Part shown: positions 36,804-43,925 of the stretch, piece by piece
Layout of the letters: the number at the start of each line of letters is the position of its first letter
Numbering within the stretch: the first letter of the stretch is position 1
Assembly (NCBI RefSeq): GCF_000317695.1
Contig: NC_019771.1
Coordinates: 5,446,001 to 5,510,000, forward strand
Length of the DNA stretch: 64,000 nucleotides
Origin: Anabaena cylindrica PCC 7122
GTDB lineage: Bacteria; Cyanobacteriota; Cyanobacteriia; Cyanobacteriales; Nostocaceae
Direction: 5' to 3'
Notes under the pieces: generated by a model
The model's input: the letters and a program-made list of their open reading frames with translations, nothing else
What the model was told of the DNA's origin: nothing
Databases searched by the model: none
Translations under genes and position numbers: made by a program

Positions 36804-36924
36804 GGACTGGCTAGTACTTTTTAAGCACCCACCGATTACATATCATATCACAATTCTGAGATTTGTCTAGTGGTGATGACTAAAAAAATTATTTCCTTAG
36901 TCATAGCTAAATTTTCAGTCTAAA

Positions 36925-37022
36925 TAGGACTTACGGATGAGTTACGGAATAACGTTCGCATAGCGCATACCGCAGAGGACACGGAGGAATAAGAGTTTAG
37001 GAGAGTTTTTGCGTAAGTCCTA
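36925..37022. mobile_element. 98-bp palindromic-ended MITE-like element
   Basis: Perfect 11-bp terminal inverted repeats TAGGACTTACG and CGTAAGTCCTA. The interior contains CGCATAGCGCATACCGC and GCAGAGGACACGGAGGAATA, pieces seen in other intergenic repeats. An isolated end of the same type lies near 21813. It occupies part of the 414-bp gap between tRNA-Thr and argF, which shows nothing else except a GACGCGTC palindrome at 37162. Confidence 0.7.
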
Positions 37023-37217
37023 CTAAAGATAGTTGTATAGAGAAGAAATCTGTGAATGAGTCGAAAAATACTCATAAAGTATCATTGATTAAAAAAGCTA
37101 ATTCTAATTGTGTAACTTAAGGTAATAATATTTGGTACAGTTTTAAGACTGTATTCCTTTTGACGCGTCTGGGTGAAGGAACAGAAAAACATTATTGTTC
37201 TTTAAAAGATCACAAGC

Positions 37218-38138
37218 ATGGCAGAATTGATCGGACGAGATTTATTAGGTCTGGCGGATCTTAATTCCACAGAACTGCAAGAACTTCTGCAATTGGCAAC
37301 TCAACTCAAGTCACAAAAGTTACAGTTGCAGTGTAATAAAGTTCTGGGGTTATTATTCTCCAAAGCCTCAACTCGCACACGAGTTAGTTTTACGGTAGCT
37401 ATGTACCAACTGGGTGGACAGGTAATTGATCTTAATCCCAATGTAACTCAAGTGAGTCGTGGGGAGCCTCTTCAGGATACGGCAAGGGTGTTAGATCGTT
37501 ATTTGGATATTTTTGCAATTCGTACTTTCGCCCAGAAAGATTTGGAAACTTTTGCCAGCTATGCCAAAAGTCCTGTAATTAATGCGCTAACAGATTTAGA
37601 ACACCCCTGCCAGATTTTAGCCGATTTATTGACCATTCAAGAATGTTTTGGTGATTTATCTGGTCTAACTTTGACTTACGTGGGTGATGGGAATAATGTC
37701 GCTAATTCCCTTATGCTGGGTTGTGCTTTGGTGGGAATGAATGTGCGGGTGGCTTTTCCTTCGGGATATGCTCCAGATGCCAAAATTGTAGAAAAAGCTA
37801 GGGCAATAGCTGATAATAAAACTGAAGTTGTTCTCACCCATGACCCAGAAGCAGCAGCTAAAGGTGCATCTGTACTTTACACTGATGTTTGGGCAAGTAT
37901 GGGACAAGAGGCAGAAGCTGATAATCGGTTTCCTATTTTCCAGCCTTATCAAATTTCTCAAGAATTATTGAGTCTTGCAGATCCAGCCGCTATTGTTCTA
38001 CACTGTTTACCAGCACATCGAGGTGAAGAAATTACCGAAGAAGTAATCGAAGGTTCTCAATCAAAGGTTTGGGATCAGGCAGAAAATAGATTACACGCTC
38101 AAAAAGCTCTACTAGCCAGTATTTTAGGGGCTAAATGA
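37218..38138 (+). CDS. argF: Ornithine carbamoyltransferase
   Basis: Catalyses ornithine plus carbamoyl phosphate to citrulline in arginine synthesis, also relevant to cyanophycin metabolism. The 306-aa length is standard. The carbamoyl phosphate site is KASTRTRVSF (about 49-58), with EHPCQILADLLTI (near 130) and the ornithine-binding HCLPAHRGEEI near 265. ATG start at 37218. A terminator follows the gene, then lexA. Confidence 0.96.
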   Translation: MAELIGRDLLGLADLNSTELQELLQLATQLKSQKLQLQCNKVLGLLFSKASTRTRVSFTVAMYQLGGQVIDLNPNVTQVSRGEPLQDTARVLDRYLDIFAIRTFAQKDLETFASYAKSPVINALTDLEHPCQILADLLTIQECFGDLSGLTLTYVGDGNNVANSLMLGCALVGMNVRVAFPSGYAPDAKIVEKARAIADNKTEVVLTHDPEAAAKGASVLYTDVWASMGQEAEADNRFPIFQPYQISQELLSLADPAAIVLHCLPAHRGEEITEEVIEGSQSKVWDQAENRLHAQKALLASILGAK

Positions 38139-38168
38139 CAGGTAAAAGCTAAAAAATTGCAAGTAAAT

Positions 38169-38215
38169 AGGCAAAAGTAAAGTCAGTCATTTCTCTTTTG
38201 CCTTTTAAATTTTTA
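38169..38215 (+). terminator. Probable intrinsic terminator after argF
   Basis: Stem AGGCAAAAG (38169-38177) and CTTTTGCCT (38195-38203) with a 17-nt loop, followed by TTTAAATTTTT. It lies about 30 bp after the argF stop and before the lexA promoter. Confidence 0.65.
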
Positions 38216-38245
38216 AGTTTTATCTTGTTAAGGGAAGATTTTTGT

Positions 38246-38259
38246 AGTACTAATGTTCT
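38246..38259 (+). promoter_or_regulatory. LexA-binding (SOS) box in the lexA promoter
   Basis: AGTACTAATGTTCT matches the cyanobacterial LexA box RGTACNNNDGTWCB at every fixed position. It lies 34 bp upstream of the lexA ATG. This is the expected autoregulatory site. Confidence 0.8.
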
Positions 38260-38292
38260 AGGGACATTTATAATTACTTCCCAACAAAAATT

Positions 38293-38898
38293 ATGGAAAG
38301 ACTAACAGAAGCTCAACAAGAATTATACGAATGGTTGACAGAATATATCAGAATGAATGAGCATTCGCCTTCTATTCGTCAAATGATGCAAGGAATGAAC
38401 TTGAAATCACCTGCACCGATTCAAAGCCGTTTAGAGCATTTACGCAACAAGGGATATATCGAGTGGAAGGAAGGTAAGGCGCGAACTATTCGGGTTTTGC
38501 GTCCTGTGAAGCTAGGTGTGCCAATTTTGGGGACTATTGCTGCTGGTGGTTTAATTGAACCTTTTACGGATGCTGTAGAGCATTTAGACTTGGCTAATTT
38601 ATCTTTACCTCCCCAAAGTTATGCTTTGCGGGTGACTGGAGATAGCATGATTGATGATTTAATTGCTGATGGGGATGTGGTGTTTTTGCGTCCGGTAGCA
38701 GAACCAAATCAGTTAAAAAATGGCACTATTGTGGCTGCTAGAGTTGAAGGACACGGTACAACTTTAAAACGTTTTTATCGTCATGATGATCTTGTGACTC
38801 TCAAACCAGCAAATTCTAAGTATAAACCGATGGAAATACCTGCGATGCAAGTACAAGTGCAAGGTTCTCTGATTGGTATTTGGCGAAACTATAACTGA
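38293..38898 (+). CDS. lexA: LexA repressor
   Basis: SOS-type repressor, 201 aa. An N-terminal winged helix (EYIRMNEHSPSIRQMMQGMNLKSPAPIQSRLEHL) is followed by the S24 autoprotease domain, with the self-cleavage Ala-Gly pair in TIAAGGLIEPF (84-85), the catalytic Ser in TGDSMIDD (118) and the Lys in TTLKRF (159). All catalytic parts are present, so self-cleavage is likely, although some cyanobacterial LexA proteins regulate carbon or redox genes rather than a classical SOS response. The upstream LexA box supports autoregulation. Confidence 0.96.
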   Translation: MERLTEAQQELYEWLTEYIRMNEHSPSIRQMMQGMNLKSPAPIQSRLEHLRNKGYIEWKEGKARTIRVLRPVKLGVPILGTIAAGGLIEPFTDAVEHLDLANLSLPPQSYALRVTGDSMIDDLIADGDVVFLRPVAEPNQLKNGTIVAARVEGHGTTLKRFYRHDDLVTLKPANSKYKPMEIPAMQVQVQGSLIGIWRNYN

Positions 38899-38901
38899 AA
38901 A

Positions 38902-38939
38902 ATGGTAATGGGTGATGGGTAATAGGTAATGGGTAAAAT
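38902..38939. repeat. STRR heptamer run (GGTAATG)n
   Basis: Four to five tandem GGTAATG/GGTAATA-type heptamers between lexA and the following helicase gene, marking the left edge of the phosphorothioation island. Confidence 0.75.
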
Positions 38940-38972
38940 GAATAACAATTACGAATTACCAATTACCAATTT

Positions 38973-40454
38973 ATGTATATAACGCGAAAACCAGTGCAGA
39001 AATTGCCTTTTTTCTCTCTCAAGTTACCTTTTGTGGGGGAGAAGAAAGGCATTTATCAAGTTAAGCAACCTTTACCAGGATGTCCAAAAATGCCGTTATC
39101 TCTGCAACTGCGGGGATATCAGCGTGAAGCTATTACTAGTTGGTTTGCTAATAATGGCAGAGGGACGCTAAAGATGGCTACTGGTAGTGGTAAGACTATT
39201 ACTGCATTGTCTATTGTTTTTGAGTTATATCAGCAGATTGGTTTACAAGTTTTGGTGGTGGTATGTCCCTATCGTCATCTTGTGAGTCAATGGGCGAGAG
39301 AATGTGAGAAATTTAACTTAATTCCAATTTTAGCTTTCGAGAATTTACGTAGTTGGCAAAGTCAATTATCAACACAAATTTATAATCTGCGTTCTGGTTC
39401 TCAAGGTTTTGTGACGGTGATTACCACTAACTCGACTTTAATTAGTGATGGTTTTCAGTCGCAAGTTAAATATTTTCCAGCGAAGACTTTAATTATTGGT
39501 GATGAAGCGCATAATTTAGGTTCACCCAAGTTAGAAGAAAGTTTACCCCGGAAGGTGGGTTTGCGTCTAGCTTTATCGGCGACACCGGAACGGTATTTTG
39601 ATGACGGAGGTACACAATCTTTATTAGATTATTTCGGTGCTGTTCTCCAACCTGAGTTTAGTTTAGAGGATGCGATCGCACAAGGAGCTTTGGTACACTA
39701 TCTTTATTACCCGGTTTTGGTGGAGTTAACAGAGGCTGAAAGTATAGCCTATCTTAAGTTAACAAAAAAAATTGGGCGTTCTCTTCAGTATCGAGAAAGA
39801 GATCATGGTGATGTTGGAGATTTTGAAAACAACGAAGATATCAAATCTTTATTAATGCAACGTGCTAGGTTAATTGGTGCAGCAGAAAATAAATTAACAG
39901 CTTTGCGGGAATTAATGGCAACTCGCAAAGATACAAGCCATACTTTATTTTATTGTAGTGATGGTTCTCCAGAAACCGGACAGCGTTCATCTCTGCGTCA
40001 ACTCAAAGCTGTTTCTAAGATTTTGGGTGTAGACTTGGGTTACAAAGTCAGCACCTACACCGCACACACTTCTTTACAGGAAAGAGAAACTTTACGCTGT
40101 CAATTTGAAAGTGGAGAATTGCAAGGTTTAGTGGCGATTCGTTGTTTAGATGAAGGTGTAGATATTCCTGCAATTCAAACTGCGGTGATTTTATCAAGTT
40201 CTGGCAATCCTCGTCAATTTATTCAACGTCGAGGAAGAGTTTTACGTCCTCATCCTGGTAAGGATAGAGCGACGATTTTTGATATGATTGTTTTACCTCC
40301 AGATTTGGATAGAGAAACTATTGAAGTGGAACGGAATTTGTTAAAAAAGGAATTACGGCGTTTTGTTGAATTTGCTGATTTAGCAGATAATGCTGGACAA
40401 GCTAGGATGAAGTTATTGGCTTTGCAAAAACGATATGGGTTGTTGGATATTTGA
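38973..40454 (+). CDS. DEAH-box helicase, probable Dnd-associated restriction enzyme
   Basis: A 493-aa superfamily 2 helicase. RecA-like domain 1 has ATGSGKT (69-75) and IIGDEAHN (175-181), with SATPE as motif III. Domain 2 has CLDEGVDIP and the motif VI QRRGRVLRPHPGK near residue 405. Size, order of motifs and location in a Dnd locus fit the family named DNA phosphorothioation system restriction enzyme. I see no obvious PD-(D/E)XK motif within it, so a nuclease partner may be separate (the adjacent GxxExxY protein or the HNH protein are candidates). ATG start at 38973; MPLSLQL at residue 40 is an alternative start. Confidence 0.82.
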   Translation: MYITRKPVQKLPFFSLKLPFVGEKKGIYQVKQPLPGCPKMPLSLQLRGYQREAITSWFANNGRGTLKMATGSGKTITALSIVFELYQQIGLQVLVVVCPYRHLVSQWARECEKFNLIPILAFENLRSWQSQLSTQIYNLRSGSQGFVTVITTNSTLISDGFQSQVKYFPAKTLIIGDEAHNLGSPKLEESLPRKVGLRLALSATPERYFDDGGTQSLLDYFGAVLQPEFSLEDAIAQGALVHYLYYPVLVELTEAESIAYLKLTKKIGRSLQYRERDHGDVGDFENNEDIKSLLMQRARLIGAAENKLTALRELMATRKDTSHTLFYCSDGSPETGQRSSLRQLKAVSKILGVDLGYKVSTYTAHTSLQERETLRCQFESGELQGLVAIRCLDEGVDIPAIQTAVILSSSGNPRQFIQRRGRVLRPHPGKDRATIFDMIVLPPDLDRETIEVERNLLKKELRRFVEFADLADNAGQARMKLLALQKRYGLLDI

Positions 40455-40463
40455 AGATAAATA

Positions 40464-40498
40464 AACCGCGAAGGCGCGAAGAGCGCGAAGGAAGAAGG
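40464..40498. repeat. Left inverted repeat bracketing the GxxExxY gene
   Basis: AACCGCGAAGGCGCGAAGAG followed by CGCGAAGGAAGAAG. Its reverse complement recurs at 40921-40946 on the other side of the gene, with an extra GCGCGAAG unit here. The end AAGGAAGAAGG sits at the Shine-Dalgarno position of the gene. Confidence 0.8.
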
Positions 40499-40499
40499 G

Positions 40500-40910
40500 A
40501 TGAAGAGAGAAGAGGGAAGAATGAGGGAGTTGGGTGATGATGTGGAGGGGTTAGCTTATGGGGTGATTGGTGCGGCTATTGAGGTGCATAGGGTGTTGGG
40601 AGCGGGGTTTTTGGAGAGGGTTTATCAGGAGGCTTTGTTTTGTGAATTTCGTTTGCGGGGGATACCTTGTAAACCTAAATATTTAGTATCAATCAATTAT
40701 AAAGGTCATCCTATTGGTGAGGGTGAATTAGATTTTTTAGTTGGTGATATTTTAGTAGTTGAATTAAAAGCTGTAGAAAAACTAGCTCCCATTCACGAAG
40801 CTCAAGTTATCTCATATTTAAAAACAACAAATAACCGCCTCGGACTCCTCATTAACTTTAACGTCCCCATCCTCAAAGAAGGAATTAAACGAGTCATCCT
40901 CTCATCCTAA
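40500..40910 (+). CDS. GxxExxY family protein (PD-(D/E)XK-like fold)
   Basis: A 136-aa GxxExxY protein; the name-giving motif is GFLERVY (near residue 37-43). A nuclease-like core is visible as GEGELDFLVGDILVVELKA (Asp, then Glu-x-Lys) near residues 80-99, followed by the QVISYLKTTNNRLGLLINF strand-helix typical of the family. The family is widespread in cyanobacteria and Bacteroidetes and the function is unknown; the fold resembles restriction-type nucleases. Here it lies between the helicase and the small/SMC-like genes of the Dnd island and is bracketed by inverted repeats, suggesting it was inserted as a cassette. Confidence 0.88.
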   Translation: MKREEGRMRELGDDVEGLAYGVIGAAIEVHRVLGAGFLERVYQEALFCEFRLRGIPCKPKYLVSINYKGHPIGEGELDFLVGDILVVELKAVEKLAPIHEAQVISYLKTTNNRLGLLINFNVPILKEGIKRVILSS

Positions 40911-40920
40911 ACCTTCTCTT

Positions 40921-40946
40921 CTTCTTCCTTCGCGCTCTTCGCGGTT
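40921..40946. repeat. Right inverted repeat bracketing the GxxExxY gene
   Basis: CTTCTTCCTTCGCGCTCTTC followed by GCGGTT, the reverse complement of AACCGCGAAGAGCGCGAAGG plus AAGAAG found at 40464-40498. It begins 11 bp after the gene's stop. Confidence 0.8.
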
Positions 40947-40984
40947 CATTAATTCTTCTCACACCCTTAAACACAAATAAAAAA

Positions 40985-41158
40985 ATGCCAGAACACTCAA
41001 ACATCGAAGATGTCCAAGAACCAATTAACAGCGCACCACCAGAAGTAAAACAAATAATAGAAAAAGTATGGAGATTAGAGAAAAGTAGATTAGATAGAAA
41101 AAGCAAAGGACATATTAATGATGATATTTTAATAATTGTAAAAGAAGCAGTGCAATGA
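40985..41158 (+). CDS. 57-aa protein coupled to the SMC-like ATPase
   Basis: A short frame starting MPEHSNIEDVQEPINSAPPE and ending HINDDILIIVKEAVQ, charged and helical in its second half (VKQIIEKVWRLEKSRLDR). Its TGA stop overlaps the ATG of the downstream ATPase (ATGA), strong evidence that it is translated and works with that protein. It is below usual ORF cut-offs. I recognise no family. As a guess, it is a small partner of the ATPase. Confidence 0.7.
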   Translation: MPEHSNIEDVQEPINSAPPEVKQIIEKVWRLEKSRLDRKSKGHINDDILIIVKEAVQ

Positions 41159-43227
41159 AGCTAACCTCCATTAAATTATGTAATTTTCGCTCATTTTATG
41201 GAAAAACACCAGAAATTACTTTAGCTGGTGGAGACGTTCGCAATACTACCATGATTTATGGGAGTAACGGCGCAGGTAAAACCAGTTTATTGAATGCCTT
41301 TACCTGGGTATTATATGAAAAATTCAGTGCTGCATTTGCTTCCACAGAAAAGTTAGTCAATAAAAGAGCGATCGCAGAATCTCAACCAGGAGATCCTGTA
41401 GAATGTTCCGTAGAAGTAGGTTGGGAACATGAAAGCAACCGTTACCGTGCAACTCGTTCTTGTCGGGTTTATAAAAATGAAAGTGATTTTATTGAAGCTG
41501 GTAAAACCCAGTTAAAAATCCAAGTTGCTGGAGATGACGGTAAATGGTATTTTCCCCTTCAGCAAGCCGAAGAAATCATCACCCAGATTTTACCCGCAAG
41601 TTTACATCAATATTTTTTCTTTGACGGTGAACGCATTGAAGAAATAGTCCGTTCTGATAATAAAGCAGAAATCGCAGAAGCAATTAGAACTTTTTTGGGT
41701 GTAGAAGTAATTGAACTTTCCATCAAACACCTGAAAGATACTAAAAAGACTTTAGAAACTGAACTAAAAAACATTGGTGATGCAGAAACTAAACAGTTAT
41801 TAACTCAGCAAGAAAAGCTAGAATTGGAAATTGAAACCATCAACAACAGTCAAATTGAAATCAAGCTGGAATTAGAACATCAACAAATATTCAAAAAAGA
41901 AGTCAGTAATAAATTACGCGAACTAAGTGCTATTAAAGAATTACAAGAAAGAAAGCAAAACTTAGAATCTCAAAGAGACAAATATCGAGAAGAACTTAAG
42001 AAAACAAGAGAAGCTTTAAAAAAAGCTATTTCTGCACGGGGTTATACAGTTTTGTTATCAGAAACTACAGCTAAGTTTCGGGAAATATTCACAGATTTAA
42101 AACAACGTGGTGAATTAACAGCAGGAATTTCCCAAGAATTTGTCAAGGATTTACTCAATACCGGACGCTGTATTTGTGGTGCTGATTTAAGAGAAGGAAC
42201 TCATACTCATTTTCATGTTAAAAACTTAATGAAAAAAGCAGGTTCTTCGACAGTAGAAGAGACCGCAATTAGAATGAGCGCACAAGTTGATGAAATTGAT
42301 AAACAAGCACTTGCTTTTTGGGAAGAAGCGGATAGAGAACAAGCACGAATTAAGCAGTTAAAGGAAAACCTTTCTCAAGTTGAACTGGAATTAGATGGTA
42401 TTCAAGAACAACTGCGAAAAGATCCCAATGAAGAAATTAGCGGTTTACAAAAACGATTAGATGGAATTGAAGCGAAAATTGATGAATTAAATCGAGAACA
42501 AGGTGCAAATCAACAGGAACTCTCTCACCTCAAAACCGATATTGATGCTTTAATCAAACAAATATCTAAGCAAAAACAAAATGAGGAAAAACAATCTTTA
42601 GCACAGCGTCGCATTAGCGCTACCCAAGATGCAATTGAACGTTTATCGGAAGTAAAAAACCGTCAAGAAAACCAGTTTCGTCTGCAATTAGAACAGCGAG
42701 TACAAGAAATTTTCTCAGATATGTCTTTTACTCCCTACATTCCCAAAATTAGCGAAAAATATGAATTGAGTTTAGTCGAAAATACCACGGGAATAGAAGC
42801 ACCAGTCGCAGCTTCAACGGGAGAAAATCAAATTCTTAGCTTATCTTTTATCGCTAGTATTATAGACAAAGTGCGAGACTGGAGTGAAAAGCGGAAAATG
42901 ATGATGGTTCCTGATAGTAGCACTTTTCCCATTGTCATGGATTCTCCTTTTGGGAGTTTAGATGCTAATTCCCGCCGTCACATTGCTCAAACTATTCCTA
43001 AATTAGCAAATCAGTTAATTGTCTTAGTGACTCAAACCCAATGGAGGGTAGAAGTTGAGGAGGAAATTGCTGATAAAATTGGTAAAGAATATGTGTTGGT
43101 TTATTATTCTTCTAAACCTAATTGTCAGCAAGATGATATTCAGTTGGGTAGAGAAAGATATTCTTTGGTAAGACAGAGTTTGAATGGTTTTGAATATACT
43201 GAAATTATTGAGGTTGAACGAGATTAG
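41155..43227 (+). CDS. SMC/DndD-like ATPase with a CxC hook (Dnd-associated)
   Basis: A 690-aa ABC-type coiled-coil ATPase. The N-terminal half-domain begins MKLTSIKLCNFRSFYG and has Walker A GSNGAGKTS (36-44) and the DndD/RecF-like FFFDGERIEEI near 154. Long coiled coils (about 195-300 and 370-500) flank a hook containing RCICGADL (Cys339 and Cys341), comparable to the Rad50 zinc hook but CxC rather than CxxC. The C-terminal half has the signature STGENQILSLSFI and Walker B IVMDSPFGSLD (593-603). It resembles DndD overall but is a separate gene from the DndD at 52684. A likely role is sensing or acting on DNA in the restriction arm of the phosphorothioation system (inference). Confidence 0.82.
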   Translation: MKLTSIKLCNFRSFYGKTPEITLAGGDVRNTTMIYGSNGAGKTSLLNAFTWVLYEKFSAAFASTEKLVNKRAIAESQPGDPVECSVEVGWEHESNRYRATRSCRVYKNESDFIEAGKTQLKIQVAGDDGKWYFPLQQAEEIITQILPASLHQYFFFDGERIEEIVRSDNKAEIAEAIRTFLGVEVIELSIKHLKDTKKTLETELKNIGDAETKQLLTQQEKLELEIETINNSQIEIKLELEHQQIFKKEVSNKLRELSAIKELQERKQNLESQRDKYREELKKTREALKKAISARGYTVLLSETTAKFREIFTDLKQRGELTAGISQEFVKDLLNTGRCICGADLREGTHTHFHVKNLMKKAGSSTVEETAIRMSAQVDEIDKQALAFWEEADREQARIKQLKENLSQVELELDGIQEQLRKDPNEEISGLQKRLDGIEAKIDELNREQGANQQELSHLKTDIDALIKQISKQKQNEEKQSLAQRRISATQDAIERLSEVKNRQENQFRLQLEQRVQEIFSDMSFTPYIPKISEKYELSLVENTTGIEAPVAASTGENQILSLSFIASIIDKVRDWSEKRKMMMVPDSSTFPIVMDSPFGSLDANSRRHIAQTIPKLANQLIVLVTQTQWRVEVEEEIADKIGKEYVLVYYSSKPNCQQDDIQLGRERYSLVRQSLNGFEYTEIIEVERD

Positions 43228-43228
43228 A

Positions 43229-43256
43229 ATGTCTCACGCAAAGGAAGAAAGGATTT
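43229..43256 (+). repeat. Repeat-derived leader with ribosome-binding site (before Uma2)
   Basis: TGTCTCACGCAAAGGAAGAAAGG immediately precedes the ATG at 43257. The same family of sequence precedes genes at 43926 and 45868 and, diverged, 40500. Confidence 0.6.
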
Positions 43257-43895
43257 ATGGTTGTTAGTTCTTTAAGTTTGGTGACGGATACGTGGGTAAG
43301 TGTGAGTTGGGATGAGTTTATAGAAATTACTAATCATCCTGATTATCAGCAAGGAAGATTTTATTATTATCAAAATTACATGAGGATAGAAATGTCACCT
43401 GTTGGTTCAATTCATGGAAACAATAATAATGTTGTTGCAAATGTTGTGAATTTTTATGCAACATTGAAAAATATTAAAATTAAAGGCTGGGTAAATACCA
43501 GTTTTCGCAGAACAAATGAAGGGGAATGTCAACCTGATTTGGCTTTTTATATTGGGGATAAGGTAACATTTCCACCTTTGAATAATTCTCCTGTGAATAT
43601 TAATGAGTTAGCAGCACCGACTTTAGTGGTAGAAATTGCTGCTTCTTCTGTAAATGATGATTTAGGGTTTAAAAGGTTACTTTATGAAAGATTGGGTGTA
43701 AAGGAATATTGGGTGATGGGTGCTAATAATAATGATATTATTGCTTTTGAAATATCTGATGGTGGAAGTAAAAGAATTGAGGAATCTAAGGTTTTACCAG
43801 GGTTACAAATAGCTACTGTTAAGGAAGCTATTCAACGTAGTCTAACTCAAGATGATGGTGAAGTTAATCGTTGGTTATTGGGAATTTTTAGTTAA
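43257..43895 (+). CDS. Uma2 family protein
   Basis: A 212-aa Uma2/DUF820 protein. Visible features are SWDEFIEITNHPDYQQGRFYY at the N-terminus, ECQPDLAFYIGD with the Asp, and LVVEIAASSVNDDLGFKRLLYERLGVKEYWVM with the Glu and Lys of the putative PD-(D/E)XK core. It starts 29 bp after the SMC-like ATPase gene, with a repeat-derived AAGGAAGAAAGG in front of its ATG. Same strand and tight spacing suggest co-transcription with the upstream Dnd-associated genes; a functional link is unproven. Confidence 0.88.
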   Translation: MVVSSLSLVTDTWVSVSWDEFIEITNHPDYQQGRFYYYQNYMRIEMSPVGSIHGNNNNVVANVVNFYATLKNIKIKGWVNTSFRRTNEGECQPDLAFYIGDKVTFPPLNNSPVNINELAAPTLVVEIAASSVNDDLGFKRLLYERLGVKEYWVMGANNNDIIAFEISDGGSKRIEESKVLPGLQIATVKEAIQRSLTQDDGEVNRWLLGIFS

Positions 43896-43925
43896 TTTGT
43901 TTCGCGCAAAGGATGCAAAGGTAGA

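Noticed and set aside
40894..41106. 70-codon minus-strand frame overlapping the 57-aa gene
   Set aside because: It is antisense to the translationally coupled 57-aa gene and covers the inverted repeat; its basic tail is a by-product of the repeat sequence.
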